Shown piece by piece: positions 15,437-29,620 of a stretch of 64,000 bases of DNA. A program made the translations under genes and the position numbers. Position 1 is the first letter of the stretch. Each line of letters begins with the position of its first letter. A model generated the notes under the pieces. The model was not told the origin of the DNA. It made no database searches and saw only the letters and a program-made list of their open reading frames with translations. Source of the DNA: Leptospira tipperaryensis (GTDB taxonomy: Bacteria > Spirochaetota > Leptospiria > Leptospirales > Leptospiraceae); contig NZ_CP015217.1 in assembly GCF_001729245.1 (NCBI RefSeq), forward strand, positions 1,490,001 to 1,554,000. The letters run 5' to 3'.

Positions 15437-17378
15437 GCAAACTCAGTTTCGAAATCGGCAACGTTTCTTTGTAGAACGCTCTGCCTTTCCCTTAGGAAAA
15501 ATTCTACTTACCATCGGCCTCGTTTTCTTCGGGGCGACTTCCATTCTTTCGGACGAGCAGGACAGAAGATACGATTCTAAAAATCTCTACGATCCTCCCT
15601 CGGTAAAAATCACGGAACAAGATCTAAAGAACGTAAGAGAGGCCGTCGCCGATCCTACAAAAGATCCAATTTCCGAAATACAAAAAGTTCTCAATAATTA
15701 TTACAGTCAGTTTATCGATTCGAGAAGGATCGAAGAGGAAAAACGTCTAGGAAAAATTTTCGATGAAAACACAAATCGAAATACGATCCGACTTTTGGTT
15801 CTGAACATGTTTTCCAAACTTTCCCCCTCCGGAATGATGAGGGATTCTCCTATATTATATGAATTGCATCTACTTCTCTCGAAAGTTTACAACGAAAAAA
15901 AACAGAACGCGAAGGCGATCGAAGCCGCGCTTACCGCGATTCGTTATAGGGATTTCAGTCATACCGAAGAAGAATTCTTAGACGAACGCAGATTAGTCGA
16001 AATCTTCGATCCCGCCGAAAAACAAACCGCAGCTTCTCACAGACAGGCGTTGGAGAATTTAGAAAAAGCCAAAAAACAAAACAGGGAAACAAAAGATTTC
16101 TTTCATCTCGTGGAATCGAACGTAATCCGTGGAAGGGAAACGAGGACAACGGAACGAAATCCGGACGGATCGACTTCCGAAAGAACTCTTTTCGCAAAAG
16201 ATCTTCCCTCTCTCAAAGAAAGCATCGCAATCGCGGAGAACGATTTAAAAACAAAGGAAAAAGAATATTCCGATTCAAAGTCGGGTTCTTACGAAAACTT
16301 TCGAAAGAAAAAATCCAAGGAAGACGCGGCCACCGTATATTATCTCGCAAATCTGATCAAACAATCGGAAAACGAAAACAAGGAAAGACTCAAAGTGGTG
16401 AACAATCTTTCCGTGAGCGGAACCGGGATTTTTGTCTTATTCGATTACAAACGAAACACCGATTTTTTTGCGACCGCGGCCCTCTGGGAACTCGTTACAA
16501 AACTCGATCCGGAAGCTAAGGACGCATTCTTAGATCTCGCAAAAGAACTCAAGGCCTCGGGTAAAAAAGCAAAGTCGATCGATTTTTTTCAAAAGTATCT
16601 CGAACTCGCGCGCAAAGAAAAAGTAGAAGAATCCAAACTTGCCGAAGTTTATATCTCCGTCGCTTCTCTTTATACGGAACTCAAACAGAATGTTCTCGCG
16701 TCTTCTTATTACGAGCTCTACTACAAGGCGGAAACCGATCCTAAAAAGAGAATTGCATTCGCTTACGAACTCGGATCCTTTTTTGAAAATAGAACCGGAG
16801 ATCTGGAAAGGGCCGCGCTCTACTATGGAATTTGGTTGAAAGAACATCCGAATCCTGAAAATTCCAACCTTCCCTTTGCGGACATTTGCGAATTGAATCG
16901 CCAGGAATTTCTCGCACAATACGGAACTTCCAAACTCTATGCGTATCAGAGAAAACCCAAAGAAGAAAAAGTGTTTCTCCGCGATAGTATTAAGTCCTAC
17001 GAAAAACTCAAAGAGATCTATAAGAATGAAGATTCTAAAAACGCGGCCTTAAAAAGAGAAACACTCGCGATCAAAAAAAGTCTCTTGGAAAAAACGGACG
17101 ATTCTACGATGGCGCAGTATCGTATCAAGGATTTGGATCTTCAGGAATCTACGAGTCGATTGGGCGTTGTGAAAACCAAACTGAATTCCACACCCGTAAC
17201 CTTGGCTATGAAGAAGTTGACCGTTCTTTTGGAAGAGGAAAAAGATTTTCTTTCGGCGAGAAAAATTTACGAGGATATCGTTAAAATCGGAAACTCGATC
17301 GAGATCAATCTATCTCTCAAAAACATAGATCGTATCAATAAGATTTTGGAAGACGGAATCAAAAGAGAACCTCTTTAG
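15426..17378 (+). CDS. large exported helical protein with TPR-like repeats
   Basis: A 650-residue protein with no named family recognised. The N-terminus is long, with a hydrophobic segment at about residues 25-43 ([20 protein letters not shown]) that could be a signal peptide or anchor. The remainder is highly charged helix. The middle (about 345-500) has TPR-like blocks: [59 protein letters not shown] and [20 protein letters not shown]. The C-terminal part is another helical repeat zone. It is probably a periplasmic scaffold. It overlaps cheW and converges on the next minus-strand gene with one base between. Confidence 0.7.
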   Translation: MSDEQTQFRNRQRFFVERSAFPLGKILLTIGLVFFGATSILSDEQDRRYDSKNLYDPPSVKITEQDLKNVREAVADPTKDPISEIQKVLNNYYSQFIDSRRIEEEKRLGKIFDENTNRNTIRLLVLNMFSKLSPSGMMRDSPILYELHLLLSKVYNEKKQNAKAIEAALTAIRYRDFSHTEEEFLDERRLVEIFDPAEKQTAASHRQALENLEKAKKQNRETKDFFHLVESNVIRGRETRTTERNPDGSTSERTLFAKDLPSLKESIAIAENDLKTKEKEYSDSKSGSYENFRKKKSKEDAATVYYLANLIKQSENENKERLKVVNNLSVSGTGIFVLFDYKRNTDFFATAALWELVTKLDPEAKDAFLDLAKELKASGKKAKSIDFFQKYLELARKEKVEESKLAEVYISVASLYTELKQNVLASSYYELYYKAETDPKKRIAFAYELGSFFENRTGDLERAALYYGIWLKEHPNPENSNLPFADICELNRQEFLAQYGTSKLYAYQRKPKEEKVFLRDSIKSYEKLKEIYKNEDSKNAALKRETLAIKKSLLEKTDDSTMAQYRIKDLDLQESTSRLGVVKTKLNSTPVTLAMKKLTVLLEEEKDFLSARKIYEDIVKIGNSIEINLSLKNIDRINKILEDGIKREPL

Positions 17379-17379
17379 A

Positions 17380-17880
17380 TCACTTCATCGCTTTTTCGAT
17401 ATCGTCGTCCGCTTGCGAAGACGCTTCTTCGCTGAAAGAACCCTTGGGAGTTCTCACCAAAAATTCCACCTCGTCGATCACGTCTCCCTCATAGGCGACT
17501 TTCAAAAGATACTTTCCGGGAGTCAGTCCTTGAAACGATCCTTCAATCGTTTTTGAAATCGGATTCGGTCTTTTTCGAAGAACGTCGAGTTCGTTGTATC
17601 CCAACTGAAAACGACTTAAACTCACATAGGTTTCCGCGGTTTCCGGAACGGATCTGGAGAATCGATAGATATAGTGAATGGTTTTATCGTCCGGGAAAAT
17701 CAGATTCTCCCTTGTGATCGTATATTCTCCCACGGTCATGATTTTCTTTTCGAGGACGTTGAACTTTTCCTCGTCCATGACGGCCCAACCAAAATCCCCA
17801 GTCGGTTTAAAACACGAAGTCGAAAGGACAAAAGTTAAAATCAGGAATGAGATTCTTAAAAACGCAGGAAGAAATTTCAT
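17380..17880 (-). CDS. lipoprotein of unknown function
   Basis: A 166-residue lipoprotein. The frame is open upstream, but ATG 17880 starts a classical signal peptide (MKFLPAFLRISFLILTFVLS) ending in the lipobox LSTSC. The mature part is beta-rich, with TYVSLSRFQLGYNEL and GSFQGLTPGKYLLKVAYEGD, the latter resembling an Ig-like or carboxypeptidase-regulatory-like strand pattern. It ends in an acidic tail. Its start codon overlaps the stop of the upstream 67-codon gene by ATGA, so the two are translationally coupled. Function unknown. Confidence 0.75.
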   Translation of the reverse strand: MKFLPAFLRISFLILTFVLSTSCFKPTGDFGWAVMDEEKFNVLEKKIMTVGEYTITRENLIFPDDKTIHYIYRFSRSVPETAETYVSLSRFQLGYNELDVLRKRPNPISKTIEGSFQGLTPGKYLLKVAYEGDVIDEVEFLVRTPKGSFSEEASSQADDDIEKAMK

Positions 17881-18080
17881 TTTTCGTTGAGGGAGGCCGA
17901 GTCGATCACTCTTGCCTTTCCGGAAATATCTTTTTCGCGGGGAGGTTGAGAAGAAGGAGGAACGTTTGTATAAAACGTTTTCCACTGAGAGGTGGATGGA
18001 TTTTCTTTCGGATTTGTAAAAAACCGGGAAAGAAAACGATACACCAGATAGGTCATCAGAATGAAAAGAATCAGTTTCAT
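17877..18080 (-). CDS. small single-pass membrane protein
   Basis: A 67-residue protein with one N-terminal membrane segment (KLILFILMTYLVYRFLSRFF) and a short polar, Pro-rich tail (PPSSQPPREKDISGKARVID). No family recognised. Support for a real gene comes from the ATGA overlap with the lipoprotein gene behind it, the purine-rich AGAAGTAGAA upstream of the start and the sensible membrane-protein layout. Confidence 0.6.
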   Translation of the reverse strand: MKLILFILMTYLVYRFLSRFFTNPKENPSTSQWKTFYTNVPPSSQPPREKDISGKARVIDSASLNEK

Positions 18081-18152
18081 ATTTCTACTTCTAATATGAC
18101 CCGGCGTTTGTTTCCTGCAATCTGAAAAAAGAGAAAAAAAGAGAGATTTGGA

Positions 18153-18593
18153 TCAGATAAAGCCGTTTTCGTTGTACATATACTGTTTTAGATTTTTATT
18201 TTCCTCTTCGGTTTTTTCGATCTTGGCTTTCACCGCGTCTCCGATCGAAATAATTCCGATCAAAAGTCCGTCTTCTAAAATAGGCATGTGGCGGATTCTC
18301 TTTTTGAGCATAATGGAAAGGAGTTCGTCTACGTCGTCCTCGGGGGACATTGTAGTGAGCGTGGTGGACATTACCTCTGAAACTGATTTTTTGAAAAAAT
18401 CCAATCCCAGTTCTGCGGAAAGATGGAGAACGTCCCTTTCCGTAAAAATGCCCTTTAGTTTCCCTTCGCCCAAAATCATAACCGATCCGATGTCATACTT
18501 AGTCATAAATTTGACCGCATCCATCACCGAAGTATCCGGCTCCACCGAAAGGAGTTTTCTATCTTTTTTTGCAAGGATCTGTTTTACGTACAT
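18153..18593 (-). CDS. CBS-domain-pair protein
   Basis: A 146-residue protein made of two CBS domains (about residues 7-62 and 72-130) and a short C-terminal helix. Visible motifs: GSVMILGEGKLKGIFTERDV in the first domain, and RIRHMPILEDGLLIGIISIG followed by DAVKAK in the second. CBS pairs bind adenosyl nucleotides such as AMP, ATP or SAM and usually regulate a partner. As a stand-alone unit its partner is unknown. It is separated from its neighbours by short gaps and probably has its own promoter in the 285-base region upstream. Confidence 0.88.
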   Translation of the reverse strand: MYVKQILAKKDRKLLSVEPDTSVMDAVKFMTKYDIGSVMILGEGKLKGIFTERDVLHLSAELGLDFFKKSVSEVMSTTLTTMSPEDDVDELLSIMLKKRIRHMPILEDGLLIGIISIGDAVKAKIEKTEEENKNLKQYMYNENGFI

Positions 18594-18878
18594 AGCATCT
18601 CCATATCTTTCGCCTCTTTCCCTCGATATTCTGAAAAGAAAACGTCTATTACTTCAGTGGTTCTCGGGGGGATTTCTCTCTTGCAGCCGAGGGCTTCTTG
18701 AGAGATAATTATATGCTAGAGGTTTTTTGTCTGAGGTTCAAGAATTTTTCCAATGAAAAAGGAATAACTTTTCAAGGAATCGACCGGTTTCAGTAGAATT
18801 CTTTTCTTCGATACGAAAAAAGGTTTTCAATTCACGTATACTCTTACATTTTTTTCGCCAAAGGCTACCCGTTCCAAA
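18594..18878. other. intergenic region between divergent genes
   Basis: 285 bases between the divergent CBS gene and the receiver-PAS-kinase gene. It must carry promoters for one or both, but I could not assign clear -35/-10 pairs. No RNA structure or small gene is evident. Confidence 0.4.
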
Positions 18879-20351
<1,473 letters not shown>

Positions 20352-20462
20352 ACGGTTTTTATCAGTGTCTCAGGTCCAAATTGAGACAGAAAATCGATGG
20401 AAAATCCAAGTGGAGTGAAAAAACCTGTATCCAACATTCAAAAACGAGCAAGGAACTTAGGA

Positions 20463-21518
<1,056 letters not shown>

Positions 21519-21568
21519 TAAAAATAAAGAATATTCCTTTTGGAGAATATTCCAGAAGAAGAATATGG

Positions 21569-21603
21569 AAAATACTCCGCGTCTCTGCGGAGTATTTTTG
21601 TTT
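21569..21603 (+). terminator. rho-independent terminator after fbaB
   Basis: A perfect 12-bp stem (AAAATACTCCGC / GCGGAGTATTTT) with a 6-base loop, followed by a T-rich run. It ends the aldolase transcript. The A run on the other side would let it work in both directions. Confidence 0.85.
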
Positions 21604-21654
21604 CAGGGTCCACTCAGAAGTTTAGAGCATTCTAATACAAAAACGGAAGGCGCT

Positions 21655-22632
21655 ATGAACGTTAAAAAAGATTTTTCAAGTGCGGTCGGAAACACACCGC
21701 TCATCCTTCTTCGCAGTTTTAGCGAAGAGACCGGATGTAATATCTACGGAAAAGCCGAATTCTTAAATCCTGGAGGTTCCGTAAAGGACCGAGCCGCTCT
21801 TTTTATCGTGGAAGACGCGGAAAAAAAAGGGCTTTTGAAACCCGGCGGAACCGTCGTCGAAGGAACCGCGGGGAACACCGGAATCGGTCTGACGCATATC
21901 TGCAATTCCAAGGGATACAAAACCCTGATCGTAATTCCGGATACGCAGTCCCAAGAAAAAATCGATCTTTTAAAAACCTTAGGTGCTGAAGTGAGAACGG
22001 TTCCCGCAGTTCCATACAAGGATCCAAACAACTACGTAAAAGTTTCGGGAAGAATCGCGGAAGAACTCGGGAACGCAGTTTGGGCGAATCAGTTTGACAA
22101 CGTCGCCAATCGAAACGCTCATTACGCGACGACCGCTCCGGAAATCTGGGAACAGACGGACGGCAAAGTAGACGCTTGGATCACGTCGCTCGGAACGGGC
22201 GGAACCTACGCGGGAGTTTCCCTATTCTTAAAAGAAAAAAATTCTAAGATCAAAACGATCGTAGCGGATCCATACGGTTCCGGAATTTATAATTTTGTAA
22301 AGAAGGGTGAAGTCACTGCGGAAGGAAGTTCTTTTACCGAAGGAATCGGTAACGGAAGAATCACCGAAAATATGAAAGGCGCGCCAATGGACGACGCGAT
22401 CCGAGTCACGGACGAAGAATGTTTAAAGGTCGTTTATCAACTTCTGCATAAAGACGGTTTGTTTTTGGGAGGTTCTTCCGGAATCAACGTGGGGGCGGCC
22501 GTCAAGTTAGCGAAGGAACTCGGACCTGGTCACAATATCGTTACGATCCTCTGCGATTCGGGAGCCAGATATCAATCTCGGATTTTCAATGAAGAATGGT
22601 TGTTTTCCAAAGGTTATTCCGTTCCGAAATGA
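21655..22632 (+). CDS. cysK: cysteine synthase A (O-acetylserine sulfhydrylase)
   Basis: PLP enzyme that joins sulfide with O-acetylserine to make cysteine. The start at 21655 (MNVKKDFSSAVGNTPL) is chosen over the upstream open frame because the protein matches family N-termini there, with GGAAGG just upstream. The 325 residues carry LNPGGSVKDRAALFI with the PLP Lys, VVEGTAGNTGIGLTHICNSK, TVIPDTQS-like VIPDTQSQEK, SLGTGGTYAGVSLFL, and GLFLGGSSGINVGAAVKLA. Cystathionine beta-synthase is the nearest alternative, but no CBS domain is attached and the length fits CysK. Confidence 0.93.
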   Translation: MNVKKDFSSAVGNTPLILLRSFSEETGCNIYGKAEFLNPGGSVKDRAALFIVEDAEKKGLLKPGGTVVEGTAGNTGIGLTHICNSKGYKTLIVIPDTQSQEKIDLLKTLGAEVRTVPAVPYKDPNNYVKVSGRIAEELGNAVWANQFDNVANRNAHYATTAPEIWEQTDGKVDAWITSLGTGGTYAGVSLFLKEKNSKIKTIVADPYGSGIYNFVKKGEVTAEGSSFTEGIGNGRITENMKGAPMDDAIRVTDEECLKVVYQLLHKDGLFLGGSSGINVGAAVKLAKELGPGHNIVTILCDSGARYQSRIFNEEWLFSKGYSVPK

Positions 22633-22694
22633 TTTTTGGGGAGGTGAGTTCTCACCGGAAAAGGATTGGGAAAATTAGATTTTTCTAATATGAG

Positions 22695-22840
22695 GGAGTT
22701 CCTACACGGGACTTTTTTCTTGCAAAATTAGGATTTTGTGATATAGGAAAGTTTCCGGAATTTTCCCGCCACCCGCCCCTCCACCCAAAATCAGGGTGGG
22801 GCGCGCGAGTTTACGGAGAGTTGTCGTATCTCCGACGATC
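22695..22840. repeat. interspersed repeat, copy B
   Basis: Second copy of the element at 10170-10320, with the same landmarks in the same order. The CCACCC-AAAATCA-GGGTGG hairpin is perfect here (one mismatch in copy A). The GTCGTA-TCTC-CGACGA hairpin at the end is preserved. It lies between cysK and the 3' end of the next minus-strand gene, in a 376-base non-coding gap. Confidence 0.7.
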
Positions 22841-23008
22841 TTCGGTGAAAATTCGATCACTCGCGGGGAGGTCGCCGTTAGAAATTTCTACTCAAACGCA
22901 GGAGTTCCCACAGAATATCTCTTAGCCGGTCCGTTTTGCCAACGTTTGAATCGCTTTTGCATCGTCCGATTTTGTGAGAGTTCCCACATTTTCAATTTCG
23001 GGAAAACC

Positions 23009-24016
23009 TCAGTAAAACACGGAATAGAGAATCTGTCCTCCGACGTCGATGCTTCTGGAACCGCTAGAAAGATCTTTTGCCACCATTGGATTTCCACGAA
23101 TTCCAAAACCTTCCGAAACGGTTTCACCCGTTGGTGTTTGGATCACGTTGTTCTGAGCCCAGGTTTTTCCGGAAAAATACGCATGAGTCAATTGGATTAG
23201 ATAAACTCCAACGGCGACGATGGCGGCGGAGTGTTTTGCGTGTTTATAGCTCGACTCGTCCGAACGGATAGAACTGAGAGAATTCAAATTTTTGAATGTG
23301 TTGAGTTGGTTGTACTGATCCAAAACTCCAGCAGGAAGACTGGATGTCGGGATGAGGTTACTCGTAAACTGCTGTTCGAAAATCTTTTCGATCTTTTTAT
23401 CATAGGCTTTGGCCCTGTCTTTTTCCGCAGCGTCTAAACCAAAATAGGCGACCAAGGAAACAAAGAAGAGGGTGGAATAAGTGGAACTCCAGCTTCCTTG
23501 TCTCATATAACTGTGACCCCAACCTGGGAGTATCGCCGATTTCCAGACCGGTTCCCAAGGATTTCTTTTCGCAGAGATATAACCTTCCCAGTCTCCGTCC
23601 CTTTCTTCTAAATATTTTTCCATCAGGGCCAAACGTTTTTGAACGATCTTATAACTGTTCTCTTTGATCATCTGTTCGAGGTAGATCGTATCGAGTTGTT
23701 CTTCCTTCTCGCTTTTTTTGCCTTCTTTGTTGAGTTTTTTCTTCTCGGCTTCGATGATCTTTGCGATTTCCTGTTCGTCTTTGATTTCTTTAAAGATAAT
23801 TTTAAGAATTTTGGACTTCCCCAATTTTTCTCTTTTTCCATCTCGAATGATGGTTACAGCGTCCGAGTCTTGGTCGATTACGGTTGCGTAAATTCTTTCC
23901 CCCGACTTAAAAAGAATGGTTTCTCCCAAAATCCATTGTGGTAAAAAGAAAAGAAGAAGACAGAGAAGGAAATTTTTTAACTTCCAAAACGTTCGAATTG
24001 ATATTGAAAAATTCAT
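23009..24016 (-). CDS. membrane protein with N-terminal SH3-like/beta domain (DUF5683-like)
   Basis: A 335-residue protein. A long N-terminal signal or anchor (FLLCLLLFFLPQWILG, residues about 17-33) leads to a small beta domain (ETILFKSGERIYATVIDQD, VTIIRDGKREKLGKSKILKI). A charged helix linker (about 95-150) follows, then a membrane part starting with KSAILPGWGHSYMRQGSWSS, typical of the DUF5683 family in spirochaetes and Bacteroidetes. Helices lie at about 187-203 and 280-297. The family's role is unknown. The frame extends through a normal stop at 23009. Confidence 0.7.
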   Translation of the reverse strand: MNFSISIRTFWKLKNFLLCLLLFFLPQWILGETILFKSGERIYATVIDQDSDAVTIIRDGKREKLGKSKILKIIFKEIKDEQEIAKIIEAEKKKLNKEGKKSEKEEQLDTIYLEQMIKENSYKIVQKRLALMEKYLEERDGDWEGYISAKRNPWEPVWKSAILPGWGHSYMRQGSWSSTYSTLFFVSLVAYFGLDAAEKDRAKAYDKKIEKIFEQQFTSNLIPTSSLPAGVLDQYNQLNTFKNLNSLSSIRSDESSYKHAKHSAAIVAVGVYLIQLTHAYFSGKTWAQNNVIQTPTGETVSEGFGIRGNPMVAKDLSSGSRSIDVGGQILYSVFY

Positions 24017-24301
24017 GCCTTTGAGATCCTATCCATAGAAGATTAGGCTTGAATCTGATTCCTAAATTCAAAAAAGCAATTGAATTTATAAATTGTCCCG
24101 AATTTATGAACTGACATCTAAGAGCGAAGGAAAGATTGAAAAATGAAATGGGCTTTTAAAATCCATTCTTTCTTGGAAAAAAGAAATCCAAGCGAAGATT
24201 CGATTTCTAAAAATTCTATCTTAAAAAAGTCTGTTAAAGAAGACTCGAATTTCGAATCTCTCCGAAAGTAAAAGAGCAAGAGAGAAAAAGGGAAGATGAC
24301 G

Positions 24302-24556
24302 ATGAAATTATGGAAATATATTTTGATACTTTTTTTTGTGTGTGGTCTTTTATTCGCGAAGGATTCTGAAAAGAAGAATACGGAACGAGACGCCGACGCT
24401 TCCAGTAAAACACCCGCGCAAGGTTGTTGTAGGATCAAAATGGCCGGAGGCGGTTACGATTATTTCGTGGCTACCGAAGCGGAATGCACTTCTAACAAAC
24501 AGTTTCATTCTTTCCTAAAAGAAAGAACTCTTTGTTTTGAATCGTTTCCGGAATAG
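24302..24556 (+). CDS. small exported cysteine-containing protein
   Basis: An 84-residue protein from ATG 24302 (GGGAAG six bases upstream; an ATG at 24296 is too close to it). The signal peptide MKLWKYILILFFVCGLLFAK is followed by a charged linker and a compact domain with four Cys: GCCRIKMAGGGYDYFVATEA, then EC, then LCFESF. Two disulfides are possible in the periplasm. I recognise no named family; it looks like a Leptospira-specific secreted protein. It is convergent with the histidine kinase gene. Confidence 0.65.
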   Translation: MKLWKYILILFFVCGLLFAKDSEKKNTERDADASSKTPAQGCCRIKMAGGGYDYFVATEAECTSNKQFHSFLKERTLCFESFPE

Positions 24557-24617
24557 GCTTCAATTCTTCCTTCGATACAAAACGTTTCGTTTTTGCTCAG
24601 GATCGGATTCTAATATC

Positions 24618-25913
24618 TTAGGGAAAAAAACGAACTCGTACAAGAAAGCCGTTATTCTTTTCCACTTCCAATTCTCCTCGAAGTTGTTGGCAGAGCGCTT
24701 CGATGAGGCTCATTCCAAGAGAAGTATTTTCCGAGGAATTTTTTTCTTCCGAAACGTTTCCAATTCCGTTGTCCGCGACTTCCAAGGTTAAAAAACCGGT
24801 ACTTGATTTTTGAAAGAGGACGGAAACCTTACCCTTTCCATTTTCCGGAAAGGCGTGTTTAAAACAATTGGAAAGAAGTTCGTTGATGATCAGACCGCAG
24901 GGAATCGCCTTCTCCATCGGAAGATAAATTTCTTCTATATCACAACTCGATTGAATTCTTCCGTCGCTCGGACTATAAGAAAGAAAAAGATGACGAACCA
25001 AAGAATTGAGATAATCCTTTGCGTGAATGACCTTATACGAATCCTTATAAAACAGATAATCTTGAACCATCGCCATGGAATGAATTCGATTCATCGCGGA
25101 AGAGATCGCCTTCTTTGCCGGTTCCGATTTTGTTTTGTCCTGTTCGAGAGCCATCATGGAAAGAATCAGCTGCGTATTGTTTTTCACCCTGTGTTGAATT
25201 TCTCGAAAGAGGGTTTCCTTGTCGTTCAATGAATCCGTCAATTTAGTTTCCGCTTCCATTCGGATCGCGATCTCATTCTGAAGTTTGGTGTTTGTTTTTC
25301 TTTGGAGAAGAATCAGTTGTTTCTGTTTTCGTATGCTCTGCGCAAGTCCTCTCAGGATCGCGATTACGGAAAAAGTAAGAATCCCGCATAAGAACGAAAA
25401 ATTAGCGCCGACTACGAGGATCTGAAAAGGAGTTTCGTTTCCGATCCAGATTTTGTAGTGAGCGAGAAGGGCTCCTCCGAAAACGGAGATCGTGGAAATG
25501 ACCCAACCCCAGAATGCGAGCGTTGGATTCAAAAAGATTCCACAGAAGACCGGTATCAAAAAGAACCAAAGAATTCCGGCACCCGCGAGTCCGATCTTTG
25601 TATAAAGTAGGGCGGCCATGATCGAAACCAAAGCCAAAAGAAAATAGGATTTGGGTTTGTAGTATCGATTCGGAAGTAAAAGAAGAAACCAGATAAGAAG
25701 AAGCGCGAGCGTATCTACGATTACGACTTCTCCGAGGCCTTGTTTTCCCGCGAGATAGACGCTCGGGATATAAATGATCAGTCCAAAAATCGAGGAAACG
25801 ATCAGAAGAATGTGAATGATGTTTCTTTTCCAAGCATTGGGATGCGTAGAATTGGGTGAATGGACTCGAAACAATTCCCGGATGTTAGAAGCAAAACTCA
25901 TCTGTCCATTCAA
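24618..25913 (-). CDS. membrane sensor histidine kinase (HisKA_2/HWE-like)
   Basis: A 431-residue kinase. The start is TTG 25913 with AGGGA close by; ATG 25901 is possible. The N-terminal half has about six membrane segments between residues 30 and 195 (for example IIHILLIVSSIFGLIIYIPS). A short coiled region follows, then the phospho-acceptor REIQHRVKNNTQLILSMMAL, characteristic of HisKA_2. The ATPase domain has IINELLSNCFKHAFP (N-box), ADNGIGN (G1) and LGMSLIEALCQQL (G2), all intact. No response regulator is adjacent, so the partner is unknown. This contrasts with the kinase at 18879, whose ATPase motifs are degraded. Confidence 0.9.
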   Translation of the reverse strand: MNGQMSFASNIRELFRVHSPNSTHPNAWKRNIIHILLIVSSIFGLIIYIPSVYLAGKQGLGEVVIVDTLALLLIWFLLLLPNRYYKPKSYFLLALVSIMAALLYTKIGLAGAGILWFFLIPVFCGIFLNPTLAFWGWVISTISVFGGALLAHYKIWIGNETPFQILVVGANFSFLCGILTFSVIAILRGLAQSIRKQKQLILLQRKTNTKLQNEIAIRMEAETKLTDSLNDKETLFREIQHRVKNNTQLILSMMALEQDKTKSEPAKKAISSAMNRIHSMAMVQDYLFYKDSYKVIHAKDYLNSLVRHLFLSYSPSDGRIQSSCDIEEIYLPMEKAIPCGLIINELLSNCFKHAFPENGKGKVSVLFQKSSTGFLTLEVADNGIGNVSEEKNSSENTSLGMSLIEALCQQLRGELEVEKNNGFLVRVRFFP

Positions 25914-26195
25914 TCCCTGAACAGCTCATTTCTTCTTTTATAAAGATAACGATTGTTCGAATTTAATTCTGGAAAAATCTCACGCATCAAATTTTTGTCT
26001 TGAGTTTTAAATAAATATGTGAGCAAATGCTCATTATTCTGAAGGTAGGTTTCGAGGCCAATTATAGATCGAGAATGGTCTATTTTTTTCTTTGCAATCA
26101 CTCCGTATGGGTTTACGAATGAGCATTCCAATTCCTATCAAACTTCAGTATAAGTATACAATAAAATTCCGGAAAACCCGGGGGTTCAATCAAAA

Positions 26196-28217
<2,022 letters not shown>

Positions 28218-28257
28218 GAAGTTTAGAATATTCAGAAATTATCATAGGAGAAAAAAT

Positions 28258-28572
28258 ATGGAACAAACTGTTATAGGCGGCCCTGGATTTTTCGCATTGC
28301 TTTTCAACTTTTACGGATACTACTTTCCGTTCATTCTTTATACTCTGCTCGCGCCCTTGGCTCTGGCGGATCTTGTTAAAAGAGAAGACGTGGATTCTAA
28401 AATCGGATCCATCTGGACGGGTGCGATTCTTCTTGTTCCCATCGTGGGAGCAGGCGCGTATCTGATCGCGGGAGGATCTAAGGTTCCGTCTTGGTTAAAA
28501 AATTCCCTCGTCTATGGGGGAGTGGGGTTTTTGGCGCTGATCATCCTGATCACATCGGTCGCCAAATTCTAA
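28258..28572 (+). CDS. small three-helix membrane protein, paralogue of the preceding gene's tail
   Basis: A 104-residue membrane protein starting at ATG 28258 with AGGAG upstream (the open frame from 28192 has no ribosome site). It has three helices, with a loop DLVKREDVDSKIGSIWTGAI and a conserved AYLIAGGSKVPSWLKNSLVY. These align with DLKDRSDLDDNKKLSWIVAI and IYLLGGGSRYPTWFKRTLVW at the end of the preceding protein, so the two share an ancestral domain similar to the phospholipase-D-nuclease N-terminal-like (PLDc_N) membrane module. It sits 40 bases after that gene and 6 before the oxidase gene. Probably a membrane partner in the copper cluster. Confidence 0.75.
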   Translation: MEQTVIGGPGFFALLFNFYGYYFPFILYTLLAPLALADLVKREDVDSKIGSIWTGAILLVPIVGAGAYLIAGGSKVPSWLKNSLVYGGVGFLALIILITSVAKF

Positions 28573-28578
28573 AAGACC

Positions 28579-29595
28579 TTGAATCGGAAGCAGTTTCTCA
28601 AATGGATCGGACTCGGCGGAGCGGGTTTAGCCGCGGGCGCCGGGATCAGCACGATCGGGGATGCGGACGGAAACGGAGGACTTCTTTGTAAGGTTCGCCC
28701 CGGAATCGTCGGTGTCAACAAAGAGGCCACGATTCCTGGAAATCCGGGAAACAATTCTTACGGGAGTATGGTACATCCTCCCTTTCAGATCGATCCCGCC
28801 TTTCTTTCTCGGATGGAGTTGAAGAATCAAGAAGCGACTAACGTTCCGATTCTCAAACAACACCTGAGCATCGTGGAGATGCCTCTTACCGTAGCTCACA
28901 ACACCGTCGTCAAAGCTTGGACTTTCAATGGAATCGTTCCCGGTCCAGTCGTTCGCGCAAGGCTTGGACAAAAGATGGAGATCACTCTTCGAAACGATTC
29001 CGAACATCCTCACTCGATTCACTTTCACGGAAGTCACGATCCAAATGAAGACGGTTGGGAACCGATCGTAACCGGTGGGGAAAAAACTTATAAACTAACT
29101 GCGGGACCGATCGGATTTCATCCGTATCACTGTCATGTTCCGCCTTTGTCGAGTCACATGGCTAAAGGTCTGTACGGAGGTCTGATCGTGGATCCTCCCG
29201 GAGGACGTCCGCCTGCTCACGAGTTTATGCTGATTCTCTCGGGTTGGGATCTTGGCGACAAAGGTAAGAACGATATTTTTTCCTGGAACGGAATGGCCGG
29301 TTTTTACGATCGTTATCCGATCAAGGTTCCCGTGGGACAAAAAGTAAGATTATACATCGCTAATATGTGTGAATACGAGCCCGTTGCTTCCTTTCACTTA
29401 CACGCTCAGACCTTTGACGTTTTTAGAACCGGTACAAGATTGACTCCGGACGACCATACGGACGTGGTTACTCTCGGGCAAACGGAAAGGGTCATCATCG
29501 AGTTTACGCTTCCTAAAAGAGGAAGATATATGTTTCATCCTCACCAGACAAAGATGGCAGAGAACGGAGCGATGGGCTGGATCGTCGCGGTATGA
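28579..29595 (+). CDS. two-domain multicopper oxidase
   Basis: A 338-residue exported copper oxidase, TTG start. The N-terminus (NRKQFLKWIGLGGAGLAAGA) resembles a Tat signal with one Arg of the RR pair replaced. Four HxH motifs expected of a trinuclear copper site are present: H148-F-H150, H184-C-H186, H273-L-H275 and H320-P-H322. The type 1 site lies in domain 1: H145, C185, H193, with Leu198 where nitrite reductase NirK has its axial Met. No Cys accompanies the last HPH, so only one type 1 site exists. This fits a two-domain laccase-like enzyme better than NirK. Its substrate is unknown. Confidence 0.85.
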   Translation: MNRKQFLKWIGLGGAGLAAGAGISTIGDADGNGGLLCKVRPGIVGVNKEATIPGNPGNNSYGSMVHPPFQIDPAFLSRMELKNQEATNVPILKQHLSIVEMPLTVAHNTVVKAWTFNGIVPGPVVRARLGQKMEITLRNDSEHPHSIHFHGSHDPNEDGWEPIVTGGEKTYKLTAGPIGFHPYHCHVPPLSSHMAKGLYGGLIVDPPGGRPPAHEFMLILSGWDLGDKGKNDIFSWNGMAGFYDRYPIKVPVGQKVRLYIANMCEYEPVASFHLHAQTFDVFRTGTRLTPDDHTDVVTLGQTERVIIEFTLPKRGRYMFHPHQTKMAENGAMGWIVAV

Positions 29596-29620
29596 CGTCT
29601 AACGTTTTCGGGAGAATGTT

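Noticed and set aside
22888..23200. Short frames across repeat copy B and the end of the following minus-strand gene
   Set aside because: They run through the repeat or lie antisense to the membrane-protein gene and have no protein-like character.
25910..26131. 73-codon minus-strand frame whose stop overlaps the TTG start of the histidine kinase gene
   Set aside because: It would need a TTG start with AGGA only about two bases away, has no recognisable family and lies in the region where promoters for both divergent genes must be. The overlap alone is not enough.
28579..29595. Copper nitrite reductase NirK
   Set aside because: The axial Met of the type 1 site is Leu, and four HxH motifs point to a trinuclear site, as in laccases.
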